DNA from: Eudorina sp. 2006-703-Eu-15
Taxonomy: Eukaryota; Chlorophyta; Chlorophyceae; Chlamydomonadales; Volvocaceae
Length of the DNA: 64,000 bases
NCBI GenBank assembly: GCA_003117195.1
Contig: BDSI01000013.1
Span: 835,044-899,043 of the forward strand
Direction: 5' to 3'
The position numbers and the translations under genes were made by a program. Under the pieces are notes generated by a model. The model searched no databases. It saw only the letters and a list, made by a program, of their open reading frames with translations, and was not told where the DNA came from. Positions 36,201-47,618 of the stretch are shown here, piece after piece. Position 1 is the first letter of the stretch. Each line of letters opens with the position of its first letter.

Positions 36201-39105
36201 CGGGCGCGCGACGACGCCGAGTCCGCCGCCGCCGCCTCGGAGCGCCGCCTGGTGGCCCTGCAGGCCGAGCGCGACCGCCTGCGCGCCCACCTCGCGGCCT
36301 CGCAGCCGCTGCTGCAGGCCATGGACCGGGCCGCGGACGCCATCGGCCGGCGGCTGTCGCTTCTGGAGGAGGCCACCGCAGGCGGCGGCTCGGGTGATGA
36401 CCCGCGGGTCGGTGGTCTGCGGGAGGGGTCGCTGGACGTGGCGCTTGAGGCGCTGCTGGGCAAGGTGGACGGCGCGCTGGACGCGTGTGTGGCGATGGCG
36501 GCGGAGGCGGCGGGCGACGTGACACCGGCGGTGCTGTCGGCGCTGGAGGGGCTGGTGGGGCAGCTGCTGAGCACGCTGTCCAAGGGCGGCAAGGTCAGAG
36601 GGGAGGCGGGGACTGGTGGGGAGTGGCGGGGGCTGGTGGGGACTGGCGCGGAGCCGGCTTGGCTTGATGGGTTGGTGGTGCGGCAGCGAGCGACCCAACC
36701 CTGGCCCCCCCCATCTGCGCGCCCTTGACACGACACGCGGTAGTACACCCCTTCCTCTCAACCCCCCAACAACCCAAGTCTCAATCCCCCTTACCTCTCC
36801 CTTACCTTCCCCCTTATCTTCCCCCTTACCTCCCCCTTACCTCTCCCTTACCTTCCCCCTTATCTTCCCCCTTACCTCCCCCTTACCTTCCCCTTTACCT
36901 CCCCCCACCTTCCCCCGCGCACCGACTCCCCCCCCCCCACAGGAGCCCCTCCAGAGCCTGGCGGTGCTCAAGGCGCAGCTGGCCCGGGACGACAAGGAGT
37001 TGGCGGCGCTGCGGGCGGCCATGACGGAGGTGAGGGCCGCCAGCGAGGACGCCGCGCGCGAGGCGGCGGAGCACCGCGCCGCCGCCGCGGCCGCTGCCAA
37101 AGCCGCGGCGGCGGCCACCGGCGCGGCGGCGCGCGACGCCCGGCGCGCGGCGACGGCGGAGGCGGCGCTGATGGGGGTGCGCCTGGACCTGGACACCGCC
37201 GTACAGCAGCTGTCGGACGCGCGGCTGGCGGCGGAGACGGCCAAGCGGCAGTCGGAGAGGTGCGAGGAGCGGAGGGGAGGGGAGAGGAGGGGAGAGGAGG
37301 GGAGAGGAGGGGAGAGGAGGGGGAGGGAGGTGAGGGGAGGGGAGGTGCGGGGAGGGGATACAGGAAATTGAGGTGAAGAGGTGGTGGGGTGAGGGAGGGA
37401 CCCTCGGGAGCTTCCACGTTGGATGCATTGCTGGGGGAGGGACAGGGAGCAAAAGGGCGGGGCAAGGGGGAGGGGCCTAGGGCTCGGGGCAAGCGTTGCG
37501 GACTGTGGACGGCTCCTCCTCTTAAGGGTTGCGCACCCACTACCCCCTCGGGGGTGACGCCTCCCTCGCCCAGTACTTGTCTCCCCCCGCCATGCCCATT
37601 TGCGCTCGCATGTAGCTTCTGCTATCTCAGCTCCTGTCTCAGCGAGGTGCCGTATGCCCCCTCTGCTGCTGCCGCTGATTGCTTCAAAATGCCACACGCG
37701 TGCATTTGTGCTGCCGGGCCCTGCTGCTACGTCCCGCCCGGCGGTGCGCGGTGCACAGGTCGCAGAAGCGCGCCGCCGAGCTGGAGGCCGACCTGGCCTC
37801 CGTGCACAGCCAGCGCCGCCACTACGAGACGCAGGCGGCGGCGGCGCGGCAGCGCTGCGACGACCTCAAGCGGCGAGCGGACGAGCTGGAGGAGGAGGGC
37901 GTCAAGGACCGGGACGCGGCGAGGGCGGCGCGCGGTCGGGCCGAGGAGGCGGAGGCGGCGTTGGCGGAGGCGAGGCTGCGCGTCATCAAACTGGAGGAGG
38001 CGGTGGCGGCGGAGCGACGGGAGGTGGAGTGGCTGCGCGAGGACGCGGAGGCGGCGGTGGCGGCCGCGACGGAGGCGCGAAACAAGGCGGTGGAGGTGCA
38101 GCAGGAGATGCTGGAGATGCATGTGCGTGTGCGTGTTTGTGTGTCTGTGTGTCTGTGTGTTTGTGGGTATGGACGTTTGCTGCGCTGTGCTGTGCTGTGC
38201 TGTGCAACGCAGTGCAGTGTCTGCCCGGCCTCGGGTTGGCGTGGTTTGCTGCTCGGCGCGCCGTGCTCGTGGTGCTTTTGTGTGTGTGGGAGAGGGCTTG
38301 TGTGGTTGGGCGGGTGGGTGGGTGTGCGGTTGTGTGTATGGCGTTACAGCGGACGGCTTGCGGTACTGTCATCGGTCATCAACCTCACCCAGATGCGGCT
38401 GGTGGTAACCCGGGGAAAAGGATGCACGACACCGCTCTCAACGGTTCTGGGCTTGTCTTACCCTCGTACCCCGAACGTCTGTCGCCGCAGTGTGGCAACG
38501 GTAGGGTGTACGGTACGTCGCGGGCCCCCTGCGCAACTGAGCCACCCCCCCTTTCTCTCTCTCTGTCTATCTATCTCTGCAGCCCCCCTCTCCCGCTTCA
38601 CAATCGCTGTTATCCATTCGCCCTGCCCCTTCATTCCCTTCCTCCCGTGGCCGTGTGGATACACCCCGCCGATTCGTTTGGCCCCGTGGGTGTGCCTGGT
38701 CTGTATTCGTGTGACCCCTGCGACTCCTGTGACCTCTGTGCCTCGCAGTCCAAATACGCCGACGTGATCCGCCACGACGAAGCGGTGGAGGAGCGGTTGC
38801 GCCAGGCGCAGTTTGACGCGGAGAATATGCGGAAGCGCGCGGCAGAGGCGACCGCGGAGGCGGTGGAGGCGAACGTGCAGTACGAGGCGCTGCAACAGCG
38901 CGCGTGGCAGCTGCAGGTGGCGTTGCAGGCGAAGCATGGGGAGAAGGAGGAGGTGCTGCGGGAGCTTGTGGAGGTCACGCATGGCGCCGCGGCCCGGCGG
39001 AAGGCGGCGGTCAGCGTCGTCGGGGCGGTCTCAACCAAACAGCGGTCCGAGGCCATCCACGAAACGGCGAGCAGTTTCAAAGCCACGCGTACCGACAGAA
39101 CTTAA
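22800..39105 (+). CDS. Giant coiled-coil protein (about 2,300 residues), 5' end unresolved
   Basis: Supported exons: 22800-23167, 23723-23884, 24249-24502, 24764-25949, 27404-27607, 27884-28000, 28246-28330, 28909-29123, 29527-29978, 30359-30520, 30981-31212, 31496-32698, 33281-33442, 33893-34021, 34713-34843, 35162-35323, 35592-35825, 36185-36593, 36943-37259, 37759-38122, 38749-39105. Every junction keeps phase. The N-terminal third is disordered, rich in Pro, Gln, Gly and Ala. From ERDIISLYRLLYSYSVGFF onward it is charged heptad-type helix (for example LERQLDAARAATQAAEARA, VIKLEEAVAAERREVEWL), broken by a Ser/Ala/Gln-rich acidic linker in exon 12. Ends in a basic tail and TAA. No enzyme domain is visible. 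Long coiled-coil proteins of this type in algae are often structural parts of cilia, basal bodies or Golgi; that is only a guess here. The junction after 32698 needs a GC donor, and an extra in-phase exon at about 32980-33134 is possible. Confidence 0.75.
25994..26045 (+). repeat. 11-bp tandem repeat (GACATTGGTA unit) in intron
   Basis: About five copies of a roughly 11-base unit (TGGTAGACATT) lie just inside the intron after exon 24764-25949. The unit is the core of the dispersed GGAAATTGGTAGACA sequence described under findings, so this looks like local expansion of a copy of that element. Confidence 0.8.
26513..27384. repeat. CCCCA minisatellite filling an intron
   Basis: About 870 bp of CCCCA pentamers with interspersed CCCA and poly-C interruptions, inside the intron 25950-27403. 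The template strand is TGGGG-repeat DNA and would readily form G-quadruplexes. Three long minus-strand frames across it (Gly/Trp/Val only) are translation artefacts. The flanking splice sites (AAG|GTGGGG and CTCAG|GAGCGG) remain intact and in phase. Confidence 0.95.
28568..28900. repeat. ACACCC hexamer followed by CTCACACC octamer arrays in intron
   Basis: An intron of the coiled-coil gene (28331-28908) contains about 20 copies of an ACACCC-type hexamer (28568-28690), then about 17 copies of an octamer with CTCACACC (28690-28830), and then mixed variants up to the acceptor. The change of unit length within one array suggests stepwise replication slippage. Confidence 0.9.
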
Positions 39106-39680
39106 AGATTATTCCTGTACTTGCATGGTTGTTTTTTTCTGTGAAGAGGTTTTTTAATGGGTGCAGTCGCATGAAGTGGTGACTGTCGTTCGGCAGTGGG
39201 GCACCGCAGAGGGGCCGACTAGGGAGGCAGGGTTGCGGTGTTCTTTGGTCATGCAGGTTGCCTACCTTTATTTGGGTTTTTATGCCTGATACAAATGTCG
39301 ATCTGGTATTCTGGGAGCGACTTTTCGTTGACCTTTACCTGACCCATCACTTGCCCATGGGCCGGTTTCAGCCGCGACATGGGCAAAGCGACTTGCCGCT
39401 TGGGGACATTATCTCATATAGTCTAGTGCATTTGACTCATGACATACACGAATACAGGACACGAAGCGAGTGTGCTCGACTGCAACAGTTGTGCGTTGGA
39501 CGAGCAAACGGTAACTCACTTGACCCTCGTACATTGTAACGGTATTGGACCGGTCAACAAGTTCAATAAAATGCTGTCTTCGGACAATGATTGGACAATT
39601 AAGCTTCTTCTCTCAGCTGCTGTATATCCTTTGAATACTCTCATTATCCTTTCTCTCGTACTCATCCACTAACCCTCGCT
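39106..39680. other. 3' UTR of coiled-coil gene and promoter of histone H1
   Basis: This spacer separates two tandem plus-strand genes. A TGTAA, the usual volvocine polyadenylation signal, occurs at about 39535, so the 3' UTR may run close to the H1 promoter. A TATA-like word (GTATATCC) lies near 39621, roughly 60 bases before the H1 ATG. Two overlapping short frames here have no convincing family match. Confidence 0.45.
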
Positions 39681-40798
39681 ATGGCCAGCGACGCTCCAGC
39701 GGTTAAGGCTGCCAAGCCGAAGACTGAGAAGAAGCCGAAGGCTGCCCCCACCCACCCGCCATATATTGAGATGGTTACCGACGCTATCGTCGCCCTGAAG
39801 GAGCGCAACGGCTCCTCACTTCCGGCGCTGAAAAAGTACATTGAGGCGAAATACGGGAAGGTAGGTCGTAAGCAGCTATGTTGTGGACATATTGATAAGT
39901 ATATGTTTATCTTTATGGTTGAAAATGTCGTCGCGACGACTGTTGTTGGACTCCCGACGAGCATGCCTACGTTTCTGGTGGGCGCCTGAGCTGAGCTTTT
40001 CGCAATTATGCTATGCAGAATATTCACGACAAGAACTTCCCGAAGACGCTGTCACTGGCGCTGAAGACGTTCGTCAAGAGCGGCAAGCTTGTCAAGGTCA
40101 AGAACAGCTTCAAGCTGTCTGAGGCAAGTTTCGCAACCGCCTTTGACCGGCCATCTCTTTGGGCTGACCAATTGGGTTTAACGCTTCACCCTGTTTGCGC
40201 ATCGCAGGCCCTGAAGTCTGCTGCCAAGAAGTCGGAGAAGAAGGCCGCGGCTCCGAAGAAGGAGGTCGCCCCCAAGAAGGCCAGCGTAGGTGGTCCGTGG
40301 AACGGCTTTTGCGTCGATAGCTCATAGGAAATGGATCGCGGTCTTCCGGTCGACGCCTTTGCCAGCTCTGTACCCTGAACCGGCAGTTTCTGTCTCCTGA
40401 CGTCTCGGTGTTTTCGCTACGTTTCCACCCACGCGGTCGCGCAGGCACCGAAGAAGGAGGGCGAGAAGAAGGCCAAGAAGTCCGCTGAGAAGAAGCCGAA
40501 GGCGGAGAAGAAGGCTGCCAAGCCCAAGACGGAGAAGAAGGCTGCTAAGCCAAAGGCCGACAAGAAGGCTGCGAAGCCAAAGGCGGAGAAGCCCAAGGCC
40601 GCTGCCAAGCCCAAGAAGGCTGCCGCCAAGCCGAAGAAGGCACCGGCGGCCAAGAAGGCGACGCCCAAGAAGGCGGCGCCGACCAAGAAGGCTGCACCGG
40701 CGAAGAAGGCTGCACCGGCGAAGAAGGCTGCGCCGGCGAAGAAGGCTGCCCCGAAGGCGAAGGCCGCTCCGAAGGGCGCCAAGAAGACCAAGGCCTAA
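39681..40798 (+). CDS. Histone H1 (linker histone)
   Basis: Four exons: 39681-39860, 40019-40123, 40208-40285, 40445-40798; all introns are phase 0; the product is 238 residues. After a short Lys/Ala/Pro head comes the winged-helix globular domain, about residues 23-95 ([54 protein letters not shown]). The rest is a long Lys/Ala/Pro tail with repeated AKPKAEKK and KKAAPAK units. It binds linker DNA at the nucleosome entry/exit point and compacts chromatin. Intron-containing H1 genes with a [10 protein letters not shown] start to the globular domain are known from Volvox, which supports a volvocine source. The second intron (40124-40207) starts GAG|GCAAGT, a GC donor; no GT nearby gives the right phase. 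The tail repeats would be prone to slippage. Confidence 0.97.
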
Positions 40799-42619
40799 AT
40801 GACGACGTCGGCCGTGTGTGATTCCTACTTGTCGGTACCCAAATTATCTAACCGGTGTTTCTCAACACCACCAGTATTGGATTTCACTTGCGCGTAGTCA
40901 AATCTCCAACCCGCTTCCGTGTCACACGCCGGCGTCACACCCGGGACCATAAGGGTGCATTTGCTTTGGTCGTCCCACGCCAGGAGACATGCAAATGGTG
41001 ACGATTTGTGCAGATATGTGCGAATTTGCATCTGACTGAGTATCATGTGGTAGCCAGCATCTGTCGGAGATGCAGTTATAGTTGAGAATCGCCATTCAAC
41101 TGTTGTCCAGGCAGACTGTGTGTACAACGTCGGTGGTAGGGCTGCATTGTCTGTCATGCAGGGGGCGTAGTTGGGCGCAAGGGGGGCGCCCGTAAAATGT
41201 CCATTTCTGAAGCGACTTCTGACTTAACGAGCCGACTCGCGCGCTGGGGCTGGCAAGAAGGACAGCACAACCTTGACGACCCAGCCTCATTCTGGGCCGT
41301 GTCTGTCTGCTGTATTGCGCGGGTTGCAGTTCCGGGTATCACACAAGCAACTGGTCCCGGCCACATGGACAGACGCTGGCGGCGGCTTTTAGGCCTCGCG
41401 CATGACGGGCCGGAGTTTGTCGGATATATATTAATTTTCATCCTTGACCTAAAAATATAAATTAATGTATCAATATAAAGATATCCAACAATTGTTACAT
41501 TGCTGTATGTGATTATGTATTTTAATATAAATATACAAGCATTTCTTATATTTTATCTGCAAGTTTAAAATATTTTAAAACATATATATTTTACAATTGT
41601 TTGATTTTAATGCAATGAATGATGTAAATAATTTCACATTTTTGTATCATTAAAATTACTTACGTATTCTCATGCTCCTGCTTCCTTCAGGACTGTAACT
41701 GCCGGTGAACTCGCTGGCGAGTTGCACGCGCGCTTCAACAGGCTCCTATCCGATTGACTCCGTAGGATAAATAAATTTCCGACATTACTTGGTGTTTGGG
41801 GAACTCATTTTGGTGTTTGGGGAACTCATTGGTTACTGCCGCCAGTTTCCTGGCGGGTTGCCGTCAGTCATCCCGGTGTCGTTGCCGAAACCCGGGTCCT
41901 GCCAAACGGAACCGGTTACCGTATGTCACACACGGGCTGTGGGTTCACCGGTTTCCGAGGCAGCATGCGTGAAAGGGCAAAGCGCACGGCAGCGCCTCTG
42001 CAGATGCTCGTATCATAACAAAAAAAATCAGAATAATAACCAAGAGGTTACTTCCATCCGAATCATGGGGGCGGTCATTCGAGGGGCTGTCCTCCTCATC
42101 GCGATCCAATCGCGACCCAAACGGGTCGGCCACGACACATAAACCCTAAACCCAAATCCGCGGTTGGGCGGATTGGGAGAGAGAGGCTCTGGGGCCCGCC
42201 GTAACCATCCATCACCAGCAGAAGCCCCGCCGCGCCTCAGCGCCCCGGTCGACCCCTGCTTCGCGTCGTGTCTGGCGTTTCTCTGCCGCCCGAGCAGCGC
42301 GCTCCTGAGCACACAGAGGCGGCACACGCGCCGCCACAATCAACAGAACTAAAACCCCCTCGCAGGTCCCGCAGCAACCCCAGGTCCTCGCCCCCTAGGG
42401 TACACGTAAAATGCTGCACCCCCCGTCTACCAATTTCCTACACCGCCGCCACCCAGGCGCCCCACCGCCCTAATCGCCCCAGCAGCATCCTATGTTCCCG
42501 GCAGCCACCGCCATGAACGACACAACTTGCGGGTTCAGCTCTGCCTGCTTGTGCGCCCACATGTGCCACAAGGCCGGCCCGCCTACCCAGCCCACCGTTC
42601 CCCCCTCGAATGCCTCGCC
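40799..42619. other. Intergenic region between histone H1 and the NTM1-type gene
   Basis: Convergent 3' ends face each other here. No gene was recognised. It contains an AT-rich island (41427-41690), a tandem 20-mer duplication (TTGGTGTTTGGGGAACTCAT, about 41790-41831), a copy of the dispersed sequence GTCTACCAATTTCCTACACC (42425-42444), and a TTACA at about 41496, which read on the minus strand is a TGTAA polyadenylation signal for the NTM1 gene if its 3' UTR is long. Confidence 0.5.
41427..41690. other. AT-rich island
   Basis: About 260 bp made almost entirely of A and T (TATATATTAATTTTCATCC, TTTAATATAAATATAC and similar) in an otherwise GC-rich window. No open frame or tRNA-like fold was seen. 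Candidates are an organellar DNA insert, a matrix-attachment region, or a decayed AT-rich transposon. Confidence 0.8.
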
Positions 42620-45600
42620 TCACTCCATCGTGTCTCCGATTGGCTGTTGCGGCTGTTGCTGGCCTAGCCCGTCTTGTTGCTGCTGCTGCTGCTGCTGCTG
42701 TTGCGCTTGCTGCATCGACCGCGGCCTAAGGACGTACATGCGGACCTCGAAAAGGTCCTTGGGCCAGTTGCGCTGCTTCACGTTGTACAACACCTGTAAC
42801 GAACACGAGGGCGTTCAGGTGCCCTGTGACGGACCGTATGAAGTCTGCGGCCGCGCAGCTGTTGCCTGTCGGCCCGAGATGAATTGGGCACGCCGTATCG
42901 TCGGCGGGCAGCCTTCCCAACGGGTTTCGTGTAAACTGCCACTCGCGCGGCTACACCCCCCTCCTTACTTGGTTTTTGGCAACACCGACGCCTACACCGT
43001 CGTCGTCGCTGGCGATCTATGGTACTGTACCAATTTCTCCGGTCGAACCGTCGCTCTGGCAGCAGCGCAGTTTGAAAATGTCTACCAATTTCCTATAACC
43101 CCCCAGCAGGACAGATTCACCGCGCAACCTAACGCCACCCACCCACCCCCCACCTGCACGCCCGCCCGCTCAAACAGGTCAAGCATGTAGGCGTTGGAGC
43201 GCGTGAGGGAGGAGTCCTCCTTGTCCACAACGAAACCGTCCCTGGGGGCGACGGGAGACCCCGGGGCAGGGAGGGGGTTAGAGAGGGAGAGGCACAGGCG
43301 CCTGCCTGATTGGGAGAGCGGGTTTGGAAGGCCTCCGGCTCCCCACAGGATTTGCCGCCCCACGATTCCGTACTAGAACGCACGCGCACCCGCATGAGCA
43401 TGTCCATACATGTATACAATATATGCACAGGAACCCCACACAATTAAGAATTAACCCGTACCGAACCACCCCCCGAAGGGGCCCAGCGGCACCAGTGCTC
43501 GTCCTCCTCGGAGGTCGCATGAAGCGGCGCACCGATGCGGGAGGATTGCCCCCCGCCCCCCCACGCACACGCCCTCCCTCTCACTTGCAGATGTTTTCTT
43601 TGACGAAGATCAGCCCGTCGGGTTTCAGACCCGCGGCCGCACGGTTGAACAACGAGATGAAGTCAGCTGCCGCAATCAATCGAGGCACAGACATCGAGTG
43701 CAGGGCGGGCAAAAAACATTACGAAAGCTGTAAGAGGTCGCCGGCGCCGCAAGCGCACTACTGCCGGGTCCTTGCCAAGGGCGGGTCCTGACGCCACAGA
43801 GCCGGGTGCGAGGCTACCTCCCGGAACCCTTGACGGCTGTCACCGCACCAGACACGGTCGATTTTCATTCCCTGTCAGAGGCCCCCCTCCTTGGTGGCAT
43901 CCACCATTTGTCAATAAAGAGACGGTGGGACCCCCCTCCCGCCCCCCGCCTAGAAGGTGTTTCCCAGACACCAACACGAAGCGTGACGATCTGGTCCCCA
44001 GGACCGCTACAACCACCCACCCACCCACCCACCCGCGCCGCCGCCGCCGTGACTCACCATCTGTCAAGTACAGCAGGCACCACTGGATCCAGATGGCGTC
44101 GTACCTGGATCCAATCGAACACGTGCATGAAGACGGACAAAGCGCGCGGGCGAGCAAACGAGTATTTGTATGATGGTGATTAATAATTTCTTACATAAAA
44201 CTTAAATAATTAATCAATTACTGCCTGGCGTGCCTCCCTCCCTACCTGGTGGACGACCGCCACCTTCGCTGTGGTGTAACACCCCACCCGACCCCACCCG
44301 CCGCGCACCCGACGCTGACGGCCCTCACCTCCCCGGCTCAAAGGTATGTTCCTGTGGGTGTGGGCGTGGTTGGGAGGATGCGGTGGGTTGCAGTCCAAAA
44401 GGGGCCAGGAAGAGTAGCAGAGGTTCAGTTCCCCGATTGCACTGAAGCGCAGGTCACAGGCACCCCACCACGCTGTGCCACCTGTCATCTACCGTTGGGC
44501 TGCCTAGCAGAAGCAGTATCTGCGCCTGGAGGTCGTTAGACCGTTAGCCGTTGGCAGTTGGTCGAGAACCCGTCATACCTGTAGTCCGGCGCAGTAGAAG
44601 TTGGCGGCCTTGCCGCGGGGCTGCGGCACCCTCCGGGCGCTGAGGTTCTTGGCTGCGGGGGCAGGAGCCAGGAGGCCACCACATCACATCGCCTCACATC
44701 ACATCCTCACACACATGTGTATACATATATCATATCGCATCGCATCGCGTCATACTGTACGGCAGAGCTCCGACAGCGGCTACAGCTGCGTAAGACCACC
44801 TCAGCCACCAGCCCCTAGCCGGACCCACGCAGCGCACCTACCCCGGCTGACCGTCTCCCAGGGTCGAGGTCATGGCCGTGATGTGTCCGACACCCAGCCC
44901 AACCGACAACAACCCTCGCTGTCCCCCAAACCGCCCCAGGATTCCTGGCCCCTCCCCTGCCCCTCCCCCTCCCCCTCCCGGGCTGCCCCCTCGCCGCCCC
45001 TCACCCGCCGTGTCCAGCAGGTGCTTGCTGGGCTCCAGGAGGTCCACGAGGTGGAAGTGCGGCAGCAGCAGCTGCTCCGTGACCCGCCCCACGCCGGCGC
45101 CGCAGTCTGCGGGAACCATGGGTCGGTGCGATGACCCATGGGTCGATCGTCACACGGGTGCACCCGCGTTGCCGTTGCGGAACACGGCACACACGCAGAG
45201 GCCACCCCGGCCTCAATTCACTCCCCTGCTTCTACGTCGCGTTGCAGACCCCTGGCCGGGGGCCATATCGCATGCTGGGTGGTGGTGGTGGTGGCGGTGA
45301 TGGCGGAGGGTGTGATGGTGCATGGTCTTATGCGCATCGAAAAGCCGCCGGTGCAGCATAGGGCCCTTCACTGGGCGCCGCAGTCAAGGGGTGTCCTGAA
45401 GCGCTGTATCGCTGTGCCGTTGACCCACCGACCCGCCCACCCACCAAGCGCCGTCAGCTGTCTCGTCCCCCGGTCAGCCGCCTCCAACTGCACCCGCATA
45501 GACTGCGTCGGCCACAGCACACACACACACATACACGCAGGTTCTAGGGTAAGTATATTGCCACCTGGGATCGGGCGGGCGGGCGGGTTGCAATCCTAAA

Positions 45601-46718
45601 CACACACATATATACATACCGGTCTCCTGTCTCGCGGCTCAACCCTCCATTAGTACACGTACATGCACGGGTTTCATAGCATGGCGCTTTAAAGCACACC
45701 ACAGCGCAGCGCAGCACAGCGCAGCACAGCGCAGCACAGCGCAGCACAGCGCAGCACAGCGCAGCATGATATCCGCTGCACGTGACCGGCGGAGGACGAT
45801 GCGTCCCACCGGCCGCATCTCAGATCTCACCGTCGCCGTCGCCGGCCCCGTAGACGACAGCCGTGCGGCCGGCGATCCAGACCAGGACATGACCACCACC
45901 ACCGCGCGCCTGCACTCCCCGTCAGAACCCTCCACCCCGCCGAGGCTACTTGACAACCCGGCTGGCAGCGGCCCAGGCGCATGCCAGCCGCTGACCCACA
46001 GGTGGAAGCCTCAACTGAGTCGTTCGTCCCCCATCCGGTGCCAGGACCGCCCTTTGTCAACCGCTCCTGGGGCCCCTGTCCCCGTACCCAGCACCCAGGC
46101 CCCGTTGCCGGTGTGGCACATCCCCTGACCCCCCTTTGTCAATCAAGACAGCGATATCGCGAAAAATCACCGATTGCGTAGTAGTTGTCCGGTTGGCCGA
46201 CGCCACCCCCTGACCTCCCTAACCCCCCTGACCCCCGGTGCTCTCCTCACTTTGAGCAGCAGCGCCCGGCTGTCTCGCACATCCAGGTCCGACGTGTAAC
46301 CGAAGCCCCCGAGCACCCCGTTGTACGACGCCTCCTGCTGGTCCCAGTACGACACCGCCTTCCGGTACCTGCACGCGCGGGGGGATGCGGGCCGCGGCCG
46401 AGTGAAGGGCGGGAGGGGACGGCCCGGCGGCTGGCGAGTGACCCGTGGGCAATGTCTGCATCGCACGTTGTCGCCCCGCCCCTTTTTTCCCGCAGCTGGT
46501 AGCTGCTCTGCACCCTGCGCCGGGTGGCATCGGGCTGCCGCCTGGAAGGGGACTGAGGGATTCAGACTGTCTGACGCGTGCTGGCCGGCGTGTGTTTCGC
46601 GTGGGGAACCCGTCCGGCTGCCGTGAACCCGTGATGCCGTGTGTTTGTCGTACCAGGTGTCATGCCCACCGTCAGGGTCTGCCTCCACCGACCACAGCTC
46701 GTCGGGCGACGCGAACTC
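42620..46718 (-). CDS. Protein alpha-N-terminal methyltransferase (NTM1/METTL11 type)
   Basis: Exons in coding order: 46654-46718, 46251-46368, 45831-45909, 45005-45106, 44579-44652, 44329-44351, 44058-44104, 43585-43666, 43154-43241, 42620-42793, all in phase, giving 283 residues without the start exon. Family signatures in order: EFASPDELW, YRKAVSYWDQQEASYNGVLGG, the SAM-binding motif DCGAGVGRVTEQLLLP, FYCAGLQ, RYDAIWIQWCLLYLTD, GLKPDGLIFVKEN and GFVVDKEDSSLTRSN. NTM1 enzymes use S-adenosylmethionine to methylate the free alpha-amino group of proteins with an X-Pro-Lys N-terminus after Met removal. A Gln-rich tail (about nine Gln in a row) follows the normal VLRP end and is not usual in the family. 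The first exon with the ATG was not fixed. Exon 45831-45909 fits phase but encodes a weakly conserved stretch. Divergent from the SET-domain gene. Confidence 0.9.
45569..45608 (+). repeat. CA-linked dispersed sequence, copy 2
   Basis: GATCGGGCGGGCGGGCGGGT then TGCAATCCTAAACACACAC, in an intron of the NTM1-type gene. It differs from copy 1 at only two or three positions. Confidence 0.85.
45701..45766. repeat. 10-bp tandem repeat (CAGCACAGCG)
   Basis: Six or more near-identical copies of a 10-base unit lie in an intron of the NTM1-type gene. No function is visible. Confidence 0.85.
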
Positions 46719-47618
46719 CTGTGTACGGCAAAGGACGCAAAGCCCGCGGGGACGGGAACGGAGATGAACTGGAGCCAGCACAGTAAAACTGGGATGGCAA
46801 AGCAGGCAAGGGCTGGGCCAGCACCGCATGACGCATCGTGGCTGGCTGTGACCCCGGGTGCCCGTATATCTCTGGGTTATGGAGCGTCGAGACTCCGTCG
46901 GTGATTTCAGGAAGTGCTGATGCTGGGTTTGCGTATTGGCAAGGTGTTGCGGGTTGAGCGCAAGGCCCTGCAGAATAGGGCCGGCGGGGGGCGCCAAGGA
47001 CGCCGCAGCGGCGCTCCGCCACGTCCCGTCCCGTGCTGGGGGCGCTTCAAGCCGTGTTGACATGCTTTCGCGCGCGGCAAGCCAACCAAACTGCGCCGAT
47101 CATTGCTGTCGTCGCAGCGGTCCGCTTACCCGGCCATCTCCGTCGTGCCCGGTCAAATTGGGCGCCATCTTGCTGACGGCGCCGCTGCGATGGGACCCAG
47201 CGGGACGCAATCACCCGCAAAGGAACCTATTAAGTTGGCACTACTCGTTGAATGTTTATGTACGCTCCGTGTAGAATGTGTTAGTCATAAGCCAGAAGTT
47301 GGAATGTCACGGTTTCGTTCCTGCTTCACTTTCACAATCAACTTTCATTGTAAAGTACCCCAGGTGCAAATGCTAACTTTGCCGGTGCATTAATTTGATT
47401 TTGAGACTGAACCTCAGAGCAGGATCAACCCAACCGGAATGTACGTACGGCGCTCGTTGAACCGAATAGCAGGGAAGTTTTCGCACGCTCGCAGACGAAT
47501 TAATTAACTTAGCCAATTGAATATCATGCAAACCATCTAGCGGCAGTGTTTCCTGCCTGTCATCTGTAGCGGAAACCGTGGCATCCAGGAGTGCGCTCGG
47601 TGTCACGAGCCGGGCATC
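46719..47618. other. Divergent promoter region between two methyltransferase genes
   Basis: About 0.9 kb separates the first supported exon of the minus-strand NTM1-type gene from the plus-strand SET gene. It should hold the missing NTM1 start exon (candidate ATGs near 47061 and 47105 on the minus strand, neither giving a good phase-0 donor) and promoter elements for both genes. Confidence 0.45.

Noticed and set aside
39258..39672. Frames with a C-x2-C...H-x4-C pattern (CNSCALDEQTVTHLTLVHC) resembling the zinc knuckle at the end of some non-LTR retrotransposons
   Set aside because: It is short, with no reverse transcriptase or RNase H sequence nearby, and it lies in the H1 promoter. The match is to spacing only, so coincidence is likely.
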